NCBI GenBank assembly: GCA_019694835.1 | Contig: JAIBBE010000044.1 | Coordinates: 1-48,384 of the forward strand | DNA from: Fimbriimonadaceae bacterium | GTDB taxonomy: Bacteria; Armatimonadota; Fimbriimonadia; Fimbriimonadales; Fimbriimonadaceae | Reading direction: 5' to 3' | Length of the DNA: 48,384 nt | In this document: positions 23,401-32,316 of the stretch, one piece after another | Numbering within the stretch: the stretch's first letter is position 1 | How the letters are laid out: each line of letters opens with the position of its first letter | Notes under the pieces: model-generated | Databases searched by the model: none | Seen by the model: only the letters and a program-made list of their open reading frames with translations | What the model was told of the DNA's origin: nothing | Position numbers and translations under genes: made by a program

Positions 23401-23910
23401 ATGGCTACCCTTCAGAAAGAGTTTCCTGCCCCGAAGGAACTCGACACACCATCCAACTTCGACTCGAAGTCGGCTCACGAAGTGACCAGTGCGCTTGCGG
23501 GACTGACCGCCGATGTGTTTGCCTTGTACGTGAAGACCAAGAACTTCCATTGGCACCTGAGCGGACCCCGTTTCCGAGACCTTCACCTGCTGTTCGACGA
23601 ACAGGCGGGTCAACTTTTCGACATGATCGACGTTCTCGCCGAACGGGCCCGCAAGGTCGGCGGGACGACCATCCGAAGCATTGGCCACATCGCCGCCCTG
23701 ACCCGGATCAAAGACGACAACGACGCCTATGTTTCGTCGGATGCCATGCTCGAGCGGCTTGAGAAGGACAACCTGACCCTCGAAGAGCATCTGCGCGAAG
23801 TTCACGCGACGGCTGAAGAGGCTGGCGACAAGGCCACTACGAGCATCCTCGAGGTCTATCTCGATGAGGCCCAGCGCCGAATCTGGTTCCTGTTCGAGTC
23901 TCGCCAGTAG
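23401..23910 (+). CDS. dps: Dps-family ferritin-like DNA-protection protein
   Basis: A 169-residue member of the Dps/ferritin group, which forms 12-mer shells that oxidise and store iron and protect DNA from peroxide. The signature helix NFHWHLSGPRFRDLHLLFDE (about 48-67) provides the inter-subunit ferroxidase ligands (His52, Asp66, Glu70-region residues by family analogy). The Lys-containing N-terminal tail (MATLQKEFPAPKEL) could contact DNA. It is full length. No clear ribosome site is seen before ATG 23401. A TCCCAC-loop hairpin follows the stop. Confidence 0.93.
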   Translation: MATLQKEFPAPKELDTPSNFDSKSAHEVTSALAGLTADVFALYVKTKNFHWHLSGPRFRDLHLLFDEQAGQLFDMIDVLAERARKVGGTTIRSIGHIAALTRIKDDNDAYVSSDAMLERLEKDNLTLEEHLREVHATAEEAGDKATTSILEVYLDEAQRRIWFLFESRQ

Positions 23911-23924
23911 AGGGTGAAATCTAA

Positions 23925-23950
23925 GCCTCCATTCTCCCACGGATGGAGGC
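23925..23950. repeat. TCCCAC-loop hairpin, copy 2
   Basis: GCCTCCATTC-TCCCAC-GGATGGAGGC pairs over 10 bp with one T-G wobble. It lies between the dps stop and the amidase start, and shares flanking AATCTA and GCAGGT with the copy at 37458-37483. Confidence 0.85.
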
Positions 23951-23994
23951 TCCCCCGGTGCAGGTTGCCTTCGTTCACAATAGCTTGTGTGCGC

Positions 23995-24684
23995 ATGCGC
24001 CCGTTCCTCCTCGTCATTCTCGTGTGGGCAATCGTGAGCGGCACCCTCGCGCAGACCAAGGCCGTACGCACGATCTGCCTTGACCCAGGACATCCCAGCG
24101 AAGTCGGTCGGGGGACCACTAGCAAGTCCATTTCTGAGATGACTGCCGTCTGGAAGGTCGCCAAGAAGCTGGAAACGCTCCTCAAAGGCAAGGGCTATCG
24201 AGTCGTGCTCACGAAGTCTTCCGAGCAGCAGTTCGTCACAAACAAGCGCCGTGCCGAGATCGCGAACGCGACCAAGGCGGACCTCCTGTTGCGGCTTCAC
24301 TGCGATGCGGCACCGGAGTCGGGATTTGCGACGTTCTATCCTGCCAAGCAAGGCACCGTCGCCGGAGTGCGCGGTCCGAGTGCGACGGTCATCAAACTTT
24401 CCAAGCAAGCGGCGACGCCCTTCCACAAGGCCGTAATGCAGGTGCTGAAAGGCTCGCTGAAGGACCGGGGAGTACGAACCGATACCCAAACTTCAGTCGG
24501 CGCGCGCAATGGCGGAGCCTTAACGGGCTCGATCTACTCCAAAGTACCGGTGCTCCTCGTTGAGATGTGTGTCTTGACCAAACCCAGTGACGAGAAGTTC
24601 ATCCGGACCGACGCAGGTCAAAAGAAGATGGCCGAGGCGCTCTTTGCCGGGATCACTGCAGCCGTGCCTCTGACCAAGAACTAG
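23995..24684 (+). CDS. N-acetylmuramoyl-L-alanine amidase (Amidase_3)
   Basis: A 229-residue exported peptidoglycan hydrolase that cuts the bond between MurNAc and the stem peptide. The signal peptide is MRPFLLVILVWAIVSGTLAQ. The zinc-dependent Amidase_3 motifs are in order: CLDPGHPSE with the first His, SISEM with Glu, LLLRLHCDA with the second His, and VLLVEMCVLT with the catalytic Glu. No SPOR or AMIN domain is present. The ATG 23995 starts the signal peptide. The stop shares CTAG with that of the convergent glycosyltransferase gene, so the two genes overlap by 4 bp. Confidence 0.92.
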   Translation: MRPFLLVILVWAIVSGTLAQTKAVRTICLDPGHPSEVGRGTTSKSISEMTAVWKVAKKLETLLKGKGYRVVLTKSSEQQFVTNKRRAEIANATKADLLLRLHCDAAPESGFATFYPAKQGTVAGVRGPSATVIKLSKQAATPFHKAVMQVLKGSLKDRGVRTDTQTSVGARNGGALTGSIYSKVPVLLVEMCVLTKPSDEKFIRTDAGQKKMAEALFAGITAAVPLTKN

Positions 24685-25769
24685 GCTGCCTGATGAGCGG
24701 CGATCTTGGCTTCGACGATCGATCTGTATTCAGTTCGAAACACCGAGACGTCGAACTGCCTCGCGTGCTGTCGGGCACTCTCGGGGTCAAATGAGAGGCG
24801 ATCGAGGCAGCGAATCGCGTCTGCCAGAGCGTCCACCGTTTGCTCTTGAAACAGGACCCCAAACTCCGGTAACACGGTCTCGGTCGCCCCACCCTCACCA
24901 TAAGCGACCACGGGCAAACCAGCGGCAAGGGCCTCGACCGGGACGATGCCGAAATCTTCATAGCCCGGAAAGAGCACAGCGCGGGAGTGGGCGATCAGGT
25001 CGTCGAGATCGGGGTCGGGGAGGCGACCGTGGAACACGATGTTCGGATCGCCACCCGCTTGCTCCTTGAGGAGACCTTCGAGGGGGCCGCCTCCGACGAT
25101 ATTGAGCTTCATGCCGAGTTTCTTCGCTGCCGCGATGGCGAGATCAACGCGTTTGTAGGGAATCAGGCGCCCCCAGTAAATCAGCCCCGCGTCGTCGCCC
25201 TTTCGCCCGATTTCGAGGAAACGCCCGGTCTCGACAGGCGGGTAGATCACCTTCTCGACCTTGCGCCCATAGAACTTCTCCACACGCGCGGCGGTCGTTT
25301 TTGAGTTCGCCAGGAGGACGTCGGGGCGTTTGGAGGCGGCGAGGTCAAGGACTTTGAGCCGACGTGCAATGAGCGGCTTGATCAGTCCACCGCTGGCTCG
25401 ACGGTCGATCTCGGGTACCCACAGCGAGCGGGCGGGGGTGTGGTAATAGCAGATGTGGAGCGCGTCGTGTCGCTTTTGGACGCCATGGGCAAACGAGTGG
25501 CTGTCGCTCAGGATCACGTCGAATTCGCGTAAGTCGAACCGCTTGTAGACCCCGGCCAGAAGCGGGGCATAGATGTAGTGCCGCTTGAGCGCCATCGGCA
25601 GCCCCTGGACGTAGCTGGTCCTGACTTCGAGACCTTCCAAGAACTTGATCCGGCTCGCGTCGAACTGGGAAGTGAACACCGTGCCGGGAAACATCCGCAC
25701 GATTTCCTTGAACACATCCTCCGCTCCTCCCGGGACGGTCAGCCAATCGTGCACCAGCGCAAACTTCAC
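24681..25769 (-). CDS. GT4-family glycosyltransferase
   Basis: A 362-residue GT-B glycosyltransferase. The N-terminal acceptor domain begins MKFALVHDWLTVPGGAEDVF with the Gly-rich loop of the family. The C-terminal donor domain has a strand GLIYWGRLIPYKRVDLAI and the E-x7-E nucleotide-sugar motif in FGIVPVEALAAGLPVVAYGEGG. Enzymes of this type build polysaccharides or lipid-linked sugars at the inner membrane. No other polysaccharide genes are adjacent, so the product is unknown. A REP-like doublet lies just upstream of its start. Confidence 0.9.
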   Translation of the reverse strand: MKFALVHDWLTVPGGAEDVFKEIVRMFPGTVFTSQFDASRIKFLEGLEVRTSYVQGLPMALKRHYIYAPLLAGVYKRFDLREFDVILSDSHSFAHGVQKRHDALHICYYHTPARSLWVPEIDRRASGGLIKPLIARRLKVLDLAASKRPDVLLANSKTTAARVEKFYGRKVEKVIYPPVETGRFLEIGRKGDDAGLIYWGRLIPYKRVDLAIAAAKKLGMKLNIVGGGPLEGLLKEQAGGDPNIVFHGRLPDPDLDDLIAHSRAVLFPGYEDFGIVPVEALAAGLPVVAYGEGGATETVLPEFGVLFQEQTVDALADAIRCLDRLSFDPESARQHARQFDVSVFRTEYRSIVEAKIAAHQAA

Positions 25770-25787
25770 GGGTCTATTCTGGCTTAG

Positions 25788-25882
25788 AGTGGCGCGGGCA
25801 TCCTGCCCGCGCTGGATAGCCCTTCAAGTATTGGGACCCTAACTCCAAACAGGACCAGCGCGGGCAGGATGCCCGCGCCACT
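25788..25882. repeat. Inverted doublet of REP-like palindromes (BIME-like)
   Basis: AGTGGCGCGGGCATCCTGCC plus CGCGCTGG (25788-25815) is repeated as its reverse complement at 25855-25882, with a 39-nt spacer. Each unit is itself a palindrome (GCGCGGGCA/TGCCCGCGC). The arrangement resembles enterobacterial BIMEs. A further copy is at 42035-42061, with variants at 19883 and 48152. Confidence 0.88.
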
Positions 25883-25888
25883 CGGGGG

Positions 25889-26674
25889 TCAACTTCCGAA
25901 CGATTCACAACCCCGGAAGGGCATATGTCGACCCTCCACATAGCGTGGCCACGGTAGGTACTCATTGACCCCTGGCACCCCCTTTCCACGCAGAAGGAAC
26001 GCGCTGGGCCATTGCTCCTCCGAGACGATCCGAGTTGTCGTGGGAATGTAGCGGATGGTGAGGCCAGCGCGGCGGCGAGGGGAGTGGTTGGCGTTGGAAC
26101 CGTGAATCACGTTCGGGTGATGCACCGAAACTCCACCCGCGCCAAGGATGCAGTCGATCGCTTTCGACTCGTCGACATATCGATCATCAATGGCCGAGCC
26201 AAGGACGCTTTCGATATCGCTCCGGATCTCCATCTTCTGGAGGTCGAGGTCCTGGGTGCGAGGAATGACGCGCATGCAGCCGTTCTCCGGGTCGGCGTCG
26301 TCGATGGCCAGCCACAAAGTGACCACTTCCATCGGCTCAAGTGGCCAGTAGCTGCCGTCCTGATGCCACAGGACCGGCTGCCCATCAAACGGCGGCTTGC
26401 TGATGTAGTGGCTGGCAAAGAGCGCGATATTCGGACCGACGAACTGCTCGGCGATATCGAGCAATCGCGGATCGGCAACGAGGCGGACCCAGAACGGATC
26501 GTCGGTCATCAGGTTGTGATGAAGCTGCTCCGGGCGCAGGCCAGGATTCTTCTCGAGCAGCCAATCGATGTGCGCACTCGCCTCAGCGATGAGGTCTTTG
26601 TCGAGCACGTTTTGGAACAAGACGTAGCCTTCTCGGTCGAAGTGCGCCCTTGGACTTTCGGTGAGGGTAGCCAT
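25889..26674 (-). CDS. Phytanoyl-CoA dioxygenase (PhyH) family protein
   Basis: A 261-residue Fe(II)/2-oxoglutarate-dependent oxygenase. The double-stranded beta-helix metal site is visible: His104-x-Asp106 in LWHQDGSYW and the distal His191 in NVIHGSNANHS. The 2-oxoglutarate-binding Arg is one of those in PRRRAGLTIRY. Family members hydroxylate lipids, ectoine, mitomycin-type and other small substrates; the substrate is not inferable here. It begins 26 nt after a small unknown gene on the same strand, probably as one transcript. Confidence 0.9.
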   Translation of the reverse strand: MATLTESPRAHFDREGYVLFQNVLDKDLIAEASAHIDWLLEKNPGLRPEQLHHNLMTDDPFWVRLVADPRLLDIAEQFVGPNIALFASHYISKPPFDGQPVLWHQDGSYWPLEPMEVVTLWLAIDDADPENGCMRVIPRTQDLDLQKMEIRSDIESVLGSAIDDRYVDESKAIDCILGAGGVSVHHPNVIHGSNANHSPRRRAGLTIRYIPTTTRIVSEEQWPSAFLLRGKGVPGVNEYLPWPRYVEGRHMPFRGCESFGS

Positions 26675-26700
26675 GGCTGATTATCGCATTCCTTCAGTGC

Positions 26701-26958
26701 CTAACGATAGCCAACATCGGCGTCGCCCGCGAACCAGTCGATACCGAGGCTTGCGCGAACCACTTCGACCTCGCCCTCTATATGGTTCGGGAAGCGCTTT
26801 GTCAGTTCCTCCAAGGCCCATTGGATGGCAGCTTCCTCATCGCCCAGCGTTACGGATTGCTCGGTCTTCCACTGGCTCAAGTCGTCCGTATTGATATGCA
26901 GGTATTCGTCCCTTCCAAGCCCGCCAGCCCGTAAGGTGACCGTCCAGATTCTCGCCAT
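26701..26958 (-). CDS. Small conserved-looking hypothetical protein
   Basis: An 85-residue cytoplasmic protein that I do not recognise. It starts MARIWTVTLRAGGLGRDEYL and is acidic and Trp-rich, with a predicted alpha/beta pattern. The ATG 26958 has an excellent ribosome site (AGAGGAGG ending nine nt upstream), which is why the long in-frame extension over guaB on the other strand is discarded. It is likely co-transcribed with the PhyH gene downstream and divergent from guaB. Confidence 0.75.
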   Translation of the reverse strand: MARIWTVTLRAGGLGRDEYLHINTDDLSQWKTEQSVTLGDEEAAIQWALEELTKRFPNHIEGEVEVVRASLGIDWFAGDADVGYR

Positions 26959-27099
26959 TCCTGTGCCTCCTCTTTTTGCAGCACATGCTACAGTGACTTC
27001 AAGATGTCTTGTACTACGAACCTGAGAATCGCGGAGTTTCAAGATAGGGCGCTCGCTGAGCGATGCCGACTCCCCGTCCGCCATACTCGTAGTTACTCT

Positions 27100-28578
27100 A
27101 TGGGTGCTTTTCGCGAAGGTCTTAGCTTCGACGACGTGCTTCTCGTCCCCCGGCGCACGGAAGTTCTTCCGAGCGAGGTTGACATTTCCAGCCCGTTCCT
27201 GCCGGGTATCACGCTTCGCGCCCCGATTGTGTCCGCCCCGATGGATACTGTGACCGAGTCGCGACTCGCGATTGCGATTGCGCGGGAGGGCGGGGTCGGC
27301 GTCATCCACCGCAACATGTCCATCGAGCGGCAGGCGGAGGAAGTTGACCGAGTCAAGCGGTCGGAGCACGGCGTCATCACCCACCCAATCAAGCTCAACC
27401 CGGACAAGACGATTCAGGACGCGGTGAACTTGATGGAGCGGTTCCATATCAGCGGCGTGCCCATCGTCGATGAAGAAGGCACCCTGGTCGGGATTCTCAC
27501 CAACCGCGATATTCGATTTGAAACGAACTACGAGAAGCTTATCAGCGAGCGTATGACGAGCAAGAACCTCGTCACCACGCACGTCGGAACGACCCTCGAG
27601 CAGGCCGAGGCCATTCTGGCCGAGCACCGGATCGAGAAGCTGCCCATTGTTGACGATCACGGCAAACTGCAGGGCCTGATCACGATCAAGGACATCCTCA
27701 AGGTCAAGCGCCACCCCCACGCGACCAAGGACCAGAAAGGCCGCCTCGTCGTCGGCGCCGCGATCGGTGCCCTCCGCCAACCCATTGAACGAGCGCGCGC
27801 GCTGTTCGAAGCGGGTGTAGACTTCATCGTCATCGACGCCGCCCACGGCCACAGCGCGGGCGTCATGAACTGCGTCAAGCAACTAAAGCAGGCGTTGCCC
27901 GACCTCAAGGTTATCGCCGGTAACGTCGCCTCGAAGGAGGCTGTCCGTGACCTTCAGTCGCTCGGTGCCGATGGTCTTCGGGTCGGCATTGGCGCCGGTT
28001 CGATTTGCACGACCCGCATCGTCGCTGGTGTGGGAGTCCCTCAGCTCACCGCCGTTCTCGACTGCTGTGAAGAAGCCCAAAAGCTCGGCATCCCAACCAT
28101 CGCCGACGGCGGAATCCGTTCCTCCGGCGATGTCGTCAAGTGCATGGCCGCGGGGTCGACCTGCGTGATGATGGGCAACATGTTCGCGGGCTGCGAAGAG
28201 AGCCCGGGCGAGACGGAGATTTACCGAAACCGTGCCTACAAGGTCTATCGCGGCATGGGCAGCATCAGCGCCATGAAGCAGGGCAGCAGCGACCGCTATT
28301 TCCAGGTCAAGGAAGCCGGCGGCGCGTATGTACCGGAAGGCGTCGAAGGCCGCGTACCGTTTAAAGGCTCCCTTGCCGACACGATGGAACAGCTCATCGG
28401 CGGTCTGAGGTCCGGAATGGGCTACCTCGGGGCGAACACGATCGCCGAACTTAGAGAGATTGCCGAATTCATCAAGATCACCAACGCGGGCCTTCGCGAG
28501 AGTCATCCGCACGACGTGTGGATCACCAAGGAGCCGCCGAACTATTCCTCGCCGTTCGTCGGCGGCGAGAACGAGTAG
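27100..28578 (+). CDS. guaB: IMP dehydrogenase
   Basis: Catalyses the NAD-dependent oxidation of IMP to XMP, the committed step of GMP synthesis. The protein has 492 residues: an N-terminal barrel part ([16 protein letters not shown]), a CBS-domain pair (about 95-205) with [19 protein letters not shown] and [18 protein letters not shown], then the catalytic loop [15 protein letters not shown] with the nucleophile Cys. Later come [14 protein letters not shown] and the active-site flap [10 protein letters not shown]. The ATG 27100 ([15 protein letters not shown]) gives the usual length; the longer frame from 27004 is not family-like. No clear ribosome site is seen. Six nt separate it from holB. 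Confidence 0.97.
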   Translation: MGAFREGLSFDDVLLVPRRTEVLPSEVDISSPFLPGITLRAPIVSAPMDTVTESRLAIAIAREGGVGVIHRNMSIERQAEEVDRVKRSEHGVITHPIKLNPDKTIQDAVNLMERFHISGVPIVDEEGTLVGILTNRDIRFETNYEKLISERMTSKNLVTTHVGTTLEQAEAILAEHRIEKLPIVDDHGKLQGLITIKDILKVKRHPHATKDQKGRLVVGAAIGALRQPIERARALFEAGVDFIVIDAAHGHSAGVMNCVKQLKQALPDLKVIAGNVASKEAVRDLQSLGADGLRVGIGAGSICTTRIVAGVGVPQLTAVLDCCEEAQKLGIPTIADGGIRSSGDVVKCMAAGSTCVMMGNMFAGCEESPGETEIYRNRAYKVYRGMGSISAMKQGSSDRYFQVKEAGGAYVPEGVEGRVPFKGSLADTMEQLIGGLRSGMGYLGANTIAELREIAEFIKITNAGLRESHPHDVWITKEPPNYSSPFVGGENE

Positions 28579-28584
28579 CTACCG

Positions 28585-29514
28585 ATGGCCCTGATCGGGA
28601 TGCAGCAGGCCCAAAAGACCGTCGGCGCCATGATCGCCGGACACTCGCCGGTCCACGCGATCTTGCTCTATGGGGCCGCCGGTGCGGGGAAGACTGCGCT
28701 TGCGGAGCGGCTGGCGAAGGCTTGGCTTTGCCCGAATGCGTCCGAGGCAGGGGCGTGTGAAGACTGCGGCGTGTGCCGATCGTTTCATGAGGGCCGCGCG
28801 GTGGACTTTCAGCGCATCGTCCCACTTGGCCGGAGCCGGATCATTAAGCAGGCCTGCATCATCGAGGATCGTGAAGACGAAGACCTCAAAGGCGTCGCCG
28901 TCCTCACCTTCTTCCGAACGCGGCCCCTGATGAGCAAATACAAGGTCGTGTTGTTTGAAGAAGCCGAACGGATGAACGGGGCCGCTGCAACGGCTCTCCT
29001 CAAGACCCTCGAAGAGCCCGGTGAGCACGTTCGGATGATCCTCACGACCTCCGCGATCAGCCGGATCATGCCGACCATCCTCTCCCGCTGCGTCGCCATT
29101 GCCTGCGAACTCCCGGACGAGGACGAAACCCGCACGCTACTGGGCGATCTCGCCGACTACGAGCAGATCTTCTCCGAAGGAGCCCCCGGCATGATCCTCG
29201 GCATTCGCGGTGCCAGCGAGGCCTATTGCCAGCTTTTCGAGGTCTGCGAGAACCTGCTAACCGCGCCACCCGGTGCCGCCCTCAAACTGGCTGACCGCTT
29301 CCGCGCCAGCGCCGAACTTCTCGATGACAAGCTCAAGCTCGGCGCACGCGGGGCCAATACTGAAGCTCTCCGATGCCTCGCCCTCTGGGTGGCGACCAAG
29401 ATGCCTGACCATCCGCATCGCCTGCAAGCGGTTATCGAAACCCACCGTCGCATCATCGGCAACGCCAACCCGTCAGCGGTGTTCGATGCCCTGTTCATTG
29501 CGTTGTTGAACTGA
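28585..29514 (+). CDS. holB: DNA polymerase III delta-prime subunit
   Basis: A 309-residue AAA+ clamp-loader subunit. Walker A is GAAGAGKTA (about 30-38). A four-Cys zinc site follows (CPNASEAGACEDCGVC), then KVVLFEEAERMNGAAATALL as the Walker B/sensor region, LLKTLEEPGEH, and the SRC motif in TILSRCVAI that acts in trans on the neighbouring ATPase. It is shorter than DnaX and lacks its C-terminal domains, so delta-prime is preferred. It is likely in one transcript with guaB. An 82-bp dispersed repeat follows its stop. Confidence 0.88.
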   Translation: MALIGMQQAQKTVGAMIAGHSPVHAILLYGAAGAGKTALAERLAKAWLCPNASEAGACEDCGVCRSFHEGRAVDFQRIVPLGRSRIIKQACIIEDREDEDLKGVAVLTFFRTRPLMSKYKVVLFEEAERMNGAAATALLKTLEEPGEHVRMILTTSAISRIMPTILSRCVAIACELPDEDETRTLLGDLADYEQIFSEGAPGMILGIRGASEAYCQLFEVCENLLTAPPGAALKLADRFRASAELLDDKLKLGARGANTEALRCLALWVATKMPDHPHRLQAVIETHRRIIGNANPSAVFDALFIALLN

Positions 29515-29517
29515 CAC

Positions 29518-29600
29518 AAATCCCCTCACGGAGTGAGGGGACGCTCGCCGCGACGAAGGAGCGTGCGGGCCAGGGGAGTAATGCCAAAGGGCAATCAGCG
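29518..29600 (+). repeat. ~82-bp dispersed repeat, copy 2
   Basis: Near-identical to the reverse complement of 19966-20046. It starts with the hairpin CCCCTCAC-GGA-GTGAGGGG four nt after the holB stop and ends 64 nt before the ppa start. The start of the ORF through it is spurious. Confidence 0.9.
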
Positions 29601-29664
29601 CTTGCTTGAAGAGTGCACTGGCCACACCGGCCCGCGAGGCCGCCTTTCGAGTACCCTTCCAACG

Positions 29665-30180
29665 ATGTCGCTCCTGAACGTCCCCACCGGCCCCAACGTG
29701 CCCGAGATCGTCAACATCGTCATCGAAATCCCGCGTGGGAGCACGAATAAGTACGAGGTGGACTCGAAGACCGGGGTCATCATGCTGGACCGCGTTCTGT
29801 ATTCGCCACTTTTCTACCCGTTCGATTACGGTTTCATCCCCCAAACGCACTATCTCGACGGCGACCCTCTGGACGCCTTGGTCCTGATCACTCACCCGAC
29901 GTTCCCGGGATGCGTCGTCGAAGCCCGACCGATAGCGGTGCTTGCCATGCGCGACGACAAGGGGCCGGACGAGAAGATTCTGTGTGTGGCGACCAAGGAC
30001 CCGCGCTACAACACTTGGCGGAGCCTGGCAGATCTTAACGAGCACACTCAAAAAGAGGTCATCCACTTCTTCGAGGTTTACAAGACGCTTGAGGAGAAGG
30101 AGGTCGACGTGCTGGGCTGGTTAGACGTTGAGGCTGCCGTGCGCCTCGTAGATAAGTATAAAATTTCGCCAGAAAACTAG
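29665..30180 (+). CDS. ppa: Inorganic pyrophosphatase (family I)
   Basis: Hydrolyses pyrophosphate to phosphate in the cytoplasm, pulling biosynthetic reactions forward. The 171-residue protein has the family I signature DGDPLDALV with metal-binding Asp residues. It also has [16 protein letters not shown] at the N-terminus, [19 protein letters not shown], and the downstream KDPRYN active-site stretch. The ATG 29665 is chosen because [10 protein letters not shown] starts just before the core; the upstream frame runs through a dispersed repeat. Its stop is one nt from the ltaE start, so the two are probably translated from one message. Confidence 0.96.
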   Translation: MSLLNVPTGPNVPEIVNIVIEIPRGSTNKYEVDSKTGVIMLDRVLYSPLFYPFDYGFIPQTHYLDGDPLDALVLITHPTFPGCVVEARPIAVLAMRDDKGPDEKILCVATKDPRYNTWRSLADLNEHTQKEVIHFFEVYKTLEEKEVDVLGWLDVEAAVRLVDKYKISPEN

Positions 30181-30181
30181 C

Positions 30182-31201
30182 ATGATTGTAGACCTACGCA
30201 GCGACACGGTAACCCGCCCCACGCCCGAGATGTACGAGGCGATGGCCAAAGCTCCCCTCGGCGACGACGTGCTGGGAGACGAGCCCACGGTTGCTGAGCT
30301 CGAGCGGGTCGCTGCGGAGCGCATGGCGATGGAAGCGGCGGTATTCGTACCCAGCGGGACGATGGGCAATCAGATCGCCCTCGCCGCTCATACGAGTCCG
30401 GGCGATGCCGTGATCTTCGAGGAAGAGGCCCACATGCTCTTCTATGAGTGTGGTGCACCGGCCGTCCTAAGCGGTGTGGTGTCCTGGACGGTCCCCTCCG
30501 AGCGCGGAATCATGGCTCCCGAAGCCATCGAAAGGCGGATTCTCGTTCGTTCGCTCCATTCCCCTGGGACGACGGTCGTCTGCATCGAAAACACCCACAA
30601 CCGGGCGGGTGGAACGATCATTCCGCTCACCACGATGGCCGAATACAGGGTCTTGGCGGACAAACATGGCTTGAAGGTCCATCTCGATGGCGCGCGGGTA
30701 TTCAATGCGGCTGTCTCCCTCGGGGTGCCCGTCAGCACGATCACCCAGCATGTCGACTCGGTGAGTTTCTGCCTGAGCAAAGGGCTGTCCTCTCCGGTGG
30801 GTTCAGTGCTCTGTGGGCCAGCGGACTTCATCGAGCGAGCCCGGCAGTGGCGAAAGCGGGTCGGAGGGGGCATGCGACAGTCGGGGATCTTGGCTGCCTG
30901 CGGCCTCGTCAGCTTGAACTCGATGGTGGATCGGTTGGCGGAAGACCATCGTCGTGCACAGGATTTGGCCTCTGGTCTTCAAGGAATTTCCGGCCTCCGG
31001 ATTCCCGAGCAGCCCGAGACGAACATCGTCATGGTGGAGACAGCCGGACCCGCCGAGCGATGGACCGAGGCGATTCAAGCTCACGACGTCTGGGCGTTTC
31101 CCTTCGGTGCCAGCCGGATCCGGCTGGTACTGCACAAAGACATCGATGATGCGGGCGTAGAGCAGGCAATCGACGCATTCCGGACAGTCTCGAAGGCCTA
31201 A
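30182..31201 (+). CDS. ltaE: Low-specificity L-threonine aldolase
   Basis: A PLP enzyme that splits L-threonine or allo-threonine to glycine and acetaldehyde. The 339-residue protein has the typical start [30 protein letters not shown], the cofactor-binding [27 protein letters not shown] with the PLP-ring Asp, and the Schiff-base Lys in [13 protein letters not shown]. The fold is type I aminotransferase-like. It starts one nt after the ppa stop. A 276-bp palindromic element begins six nt after its own stop. Confidence 0.94.
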   Translation: MIVDLRSDTVTRPTPEMYEAMAKAPLGDDVLGDEPTVAELERVAAERMAMEAAVFVPSGTMGNQIALAAHTSPGDAVIFEEEAHMLFYECGAPAVLSGVVSWTVPSERGIMAPEAIERRILVRSLHSPGTTVVCIENTHNRAGGTIIPLTTMAEYRVLADKHGLKVHLDGARVFNAAVSLGVPVSTITQHVDSVSFCLSKGLSSPVGSVLCGPADFIERARQWRKRVGGGMRQSGILAACGLVSLNSMVDRLAEDHRRAQDLASGLQGISGLRIPEQPETNIVMVETAGPAERWTEAIQAHDVWAFPFGASRIRLVLHKDIDDAGVEQAIDAFRTVSKA

Positions 31202-31207
31202 CTTCCA

Positions 31208-31483
31208 CCCGTACCGCTGGCGTCCCGACTGCACCGCCCTGGGAAGCCTCCGCAATTGCCAGCGAGCGCCCCCTCCCTGTCCCTCCCCCGTCCCGGGAGA
31301 GGGGACCCGATCCACACGGAATCCCTTAAACCAAGCCGTTCGGCCATTGCAGGTATCCGACGCGCCGCTCGATCCCAATCAAGTCCCCCTCTCCCGGGAC
31401 GGGGGAGGGACAGGGAGGGGGCGCTCGCAGGGCAATTGCGGAGGCTTCCCAGGGTGATGCCGGCAGGTTGCCAGCGGTACGGG
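31208..31483. repeat. 276-bp near-palindromic element
   Basis: The two ~97-nt arms (about 31208-31304 and 31386-31483) are reverse complements with only short mismatched stretches. Outer ends are CCCGTACCGCTGGC / GCCAGCGGTACGGG; then CCTGGGAAGCCTCCGCAATT with its complement; then CGAGCGCCCCCTCCC with GGGAGGGGGCGCTCG. A centre of about 80 nt is unpaired. No ORF is credible. It fills the ltaE-ABC gap and is built from motifs that recur singly elsewhere in the window, so it looks like a miniature mobile or composite repeat element. Confidence 0.88.
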
Positions 31484-31542
31484 CAAGTGCGGATTTCGAC
31501 CTGGTCCCGACGAAGTGGACGTTTTTTGCGTATAGTCATTCC

Positions 31543-32316
31543 GTGACACCCGTAATTGAAGCGCGCGCCCTGGCCAAAGACTATGTGATGGGCGATGTCG
31601 TCGTCCACGCTCTGCGGGGAGCAAACCTCGTCATCAATCCGGGCGAATTCGTGGCCATCATGGGTCCGTCGGGGTCGGGCAAATCGACCTTCATGAATCT
31701 GGTCGGGTGTCTCGATCGCCCTTCCAGCGGCGAATACCTGCTGAATGGCGAGGCGGTTGCGCGGATGAACGACAATCAGCTTGCCGAGATCCGAAACAAG
31801 TACATCGGCTTCGTGTTCCAGACGTTCAACCTCCTGCCGCGAACGTCAGCCATGAAGAACGTGGAGCTTCCCCTCATGTACGCCGGCGTCAAGGATCGCG
31901 CGAAGAGGGCCGAAGAAGCCCTGATTCGGGTCGGCCTTGGGCAGCGAATGGACCACAAGCCGAGCGAACTCTCGGGCGGGCAGCAGCAGCGCGTGGCCAT
32001 TGCCCGTGCCATCGTCAACGATCCCGTGCTGATCCTCGGAGACGAACCAACTGGCAACCTGGACTCGCGCACATCCGAGGAGATCATGGCCCTCTTCCAG
32101 GACTTCAATCGTCAGGGGAAGACCGTCGTCATCGTTACCCATGAAGAAGACGTGGCGAGGCACTGCAAACGGATCGTTCGGTTCAAAGACGGCCGGATCG
32201 TCTTGGACGAACTCGTCGACAATCCCATTGATGCCCGCGAAGCGCTAGAGCAGCTCCCCGACCCTGACGCGATTGCCGCGGCTGCATCGACGGCACCTCC
32301 CAAATTCGAGCTCTAG
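31543..32316 (+). CDS. ABC transporter ATP-binding protein (MacB/LolD type)
   Basis: A 257-residue ATPase. Walker A is GPSGSGKST (about 41-49), signature [15 protein letters not shown], Walker [12 protein letters not shown]-loop NLDS and switch His in VIVTHEE. The sequence resembles LolD/MacB/FtsE-type subunits, which power lipoprotein release, macrolide export or peptide export. No permease or membrane-fusion gene is adjacent, which is unusual. The C-terminal extension ([20 protein letters not shown]) is non-conserved. The start is GTG 31543. A TATAGT six nt upstream could make a leaderless message. Its stop shares CTAG with the convergent HD gene. Confidence 0.9.
   Translation: MTPVIEARALAKDYVMGDVVVHALRGANLVINPGEFVAIMGPSGSGKSTFMNLVGCLDRPSSGEYLLNGEAVARMNDNQLAEIRNKYIGFVFQTFNLLPRTSAMKNVELPLMYAGVKDRAKRAEEALIRVGLGQRMDHKPSELSGGQQQRVAIARAIVNDPVLILGDEPTGNLDSRTSEEIMALFQDFNRQGKTVVIVTHEEDVARHCKRIVRFKDGRIVLDELVDNPIDAREALEQLPDPDAIAAAASTAPPKFEL

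Noticed and set aside
26959..27882. N-terminal extension of the small minus-strand gene over guaB
   Set aside because: It is the shadow of guaB; the strong ribosome site at the ATG 26958 defines the true start.
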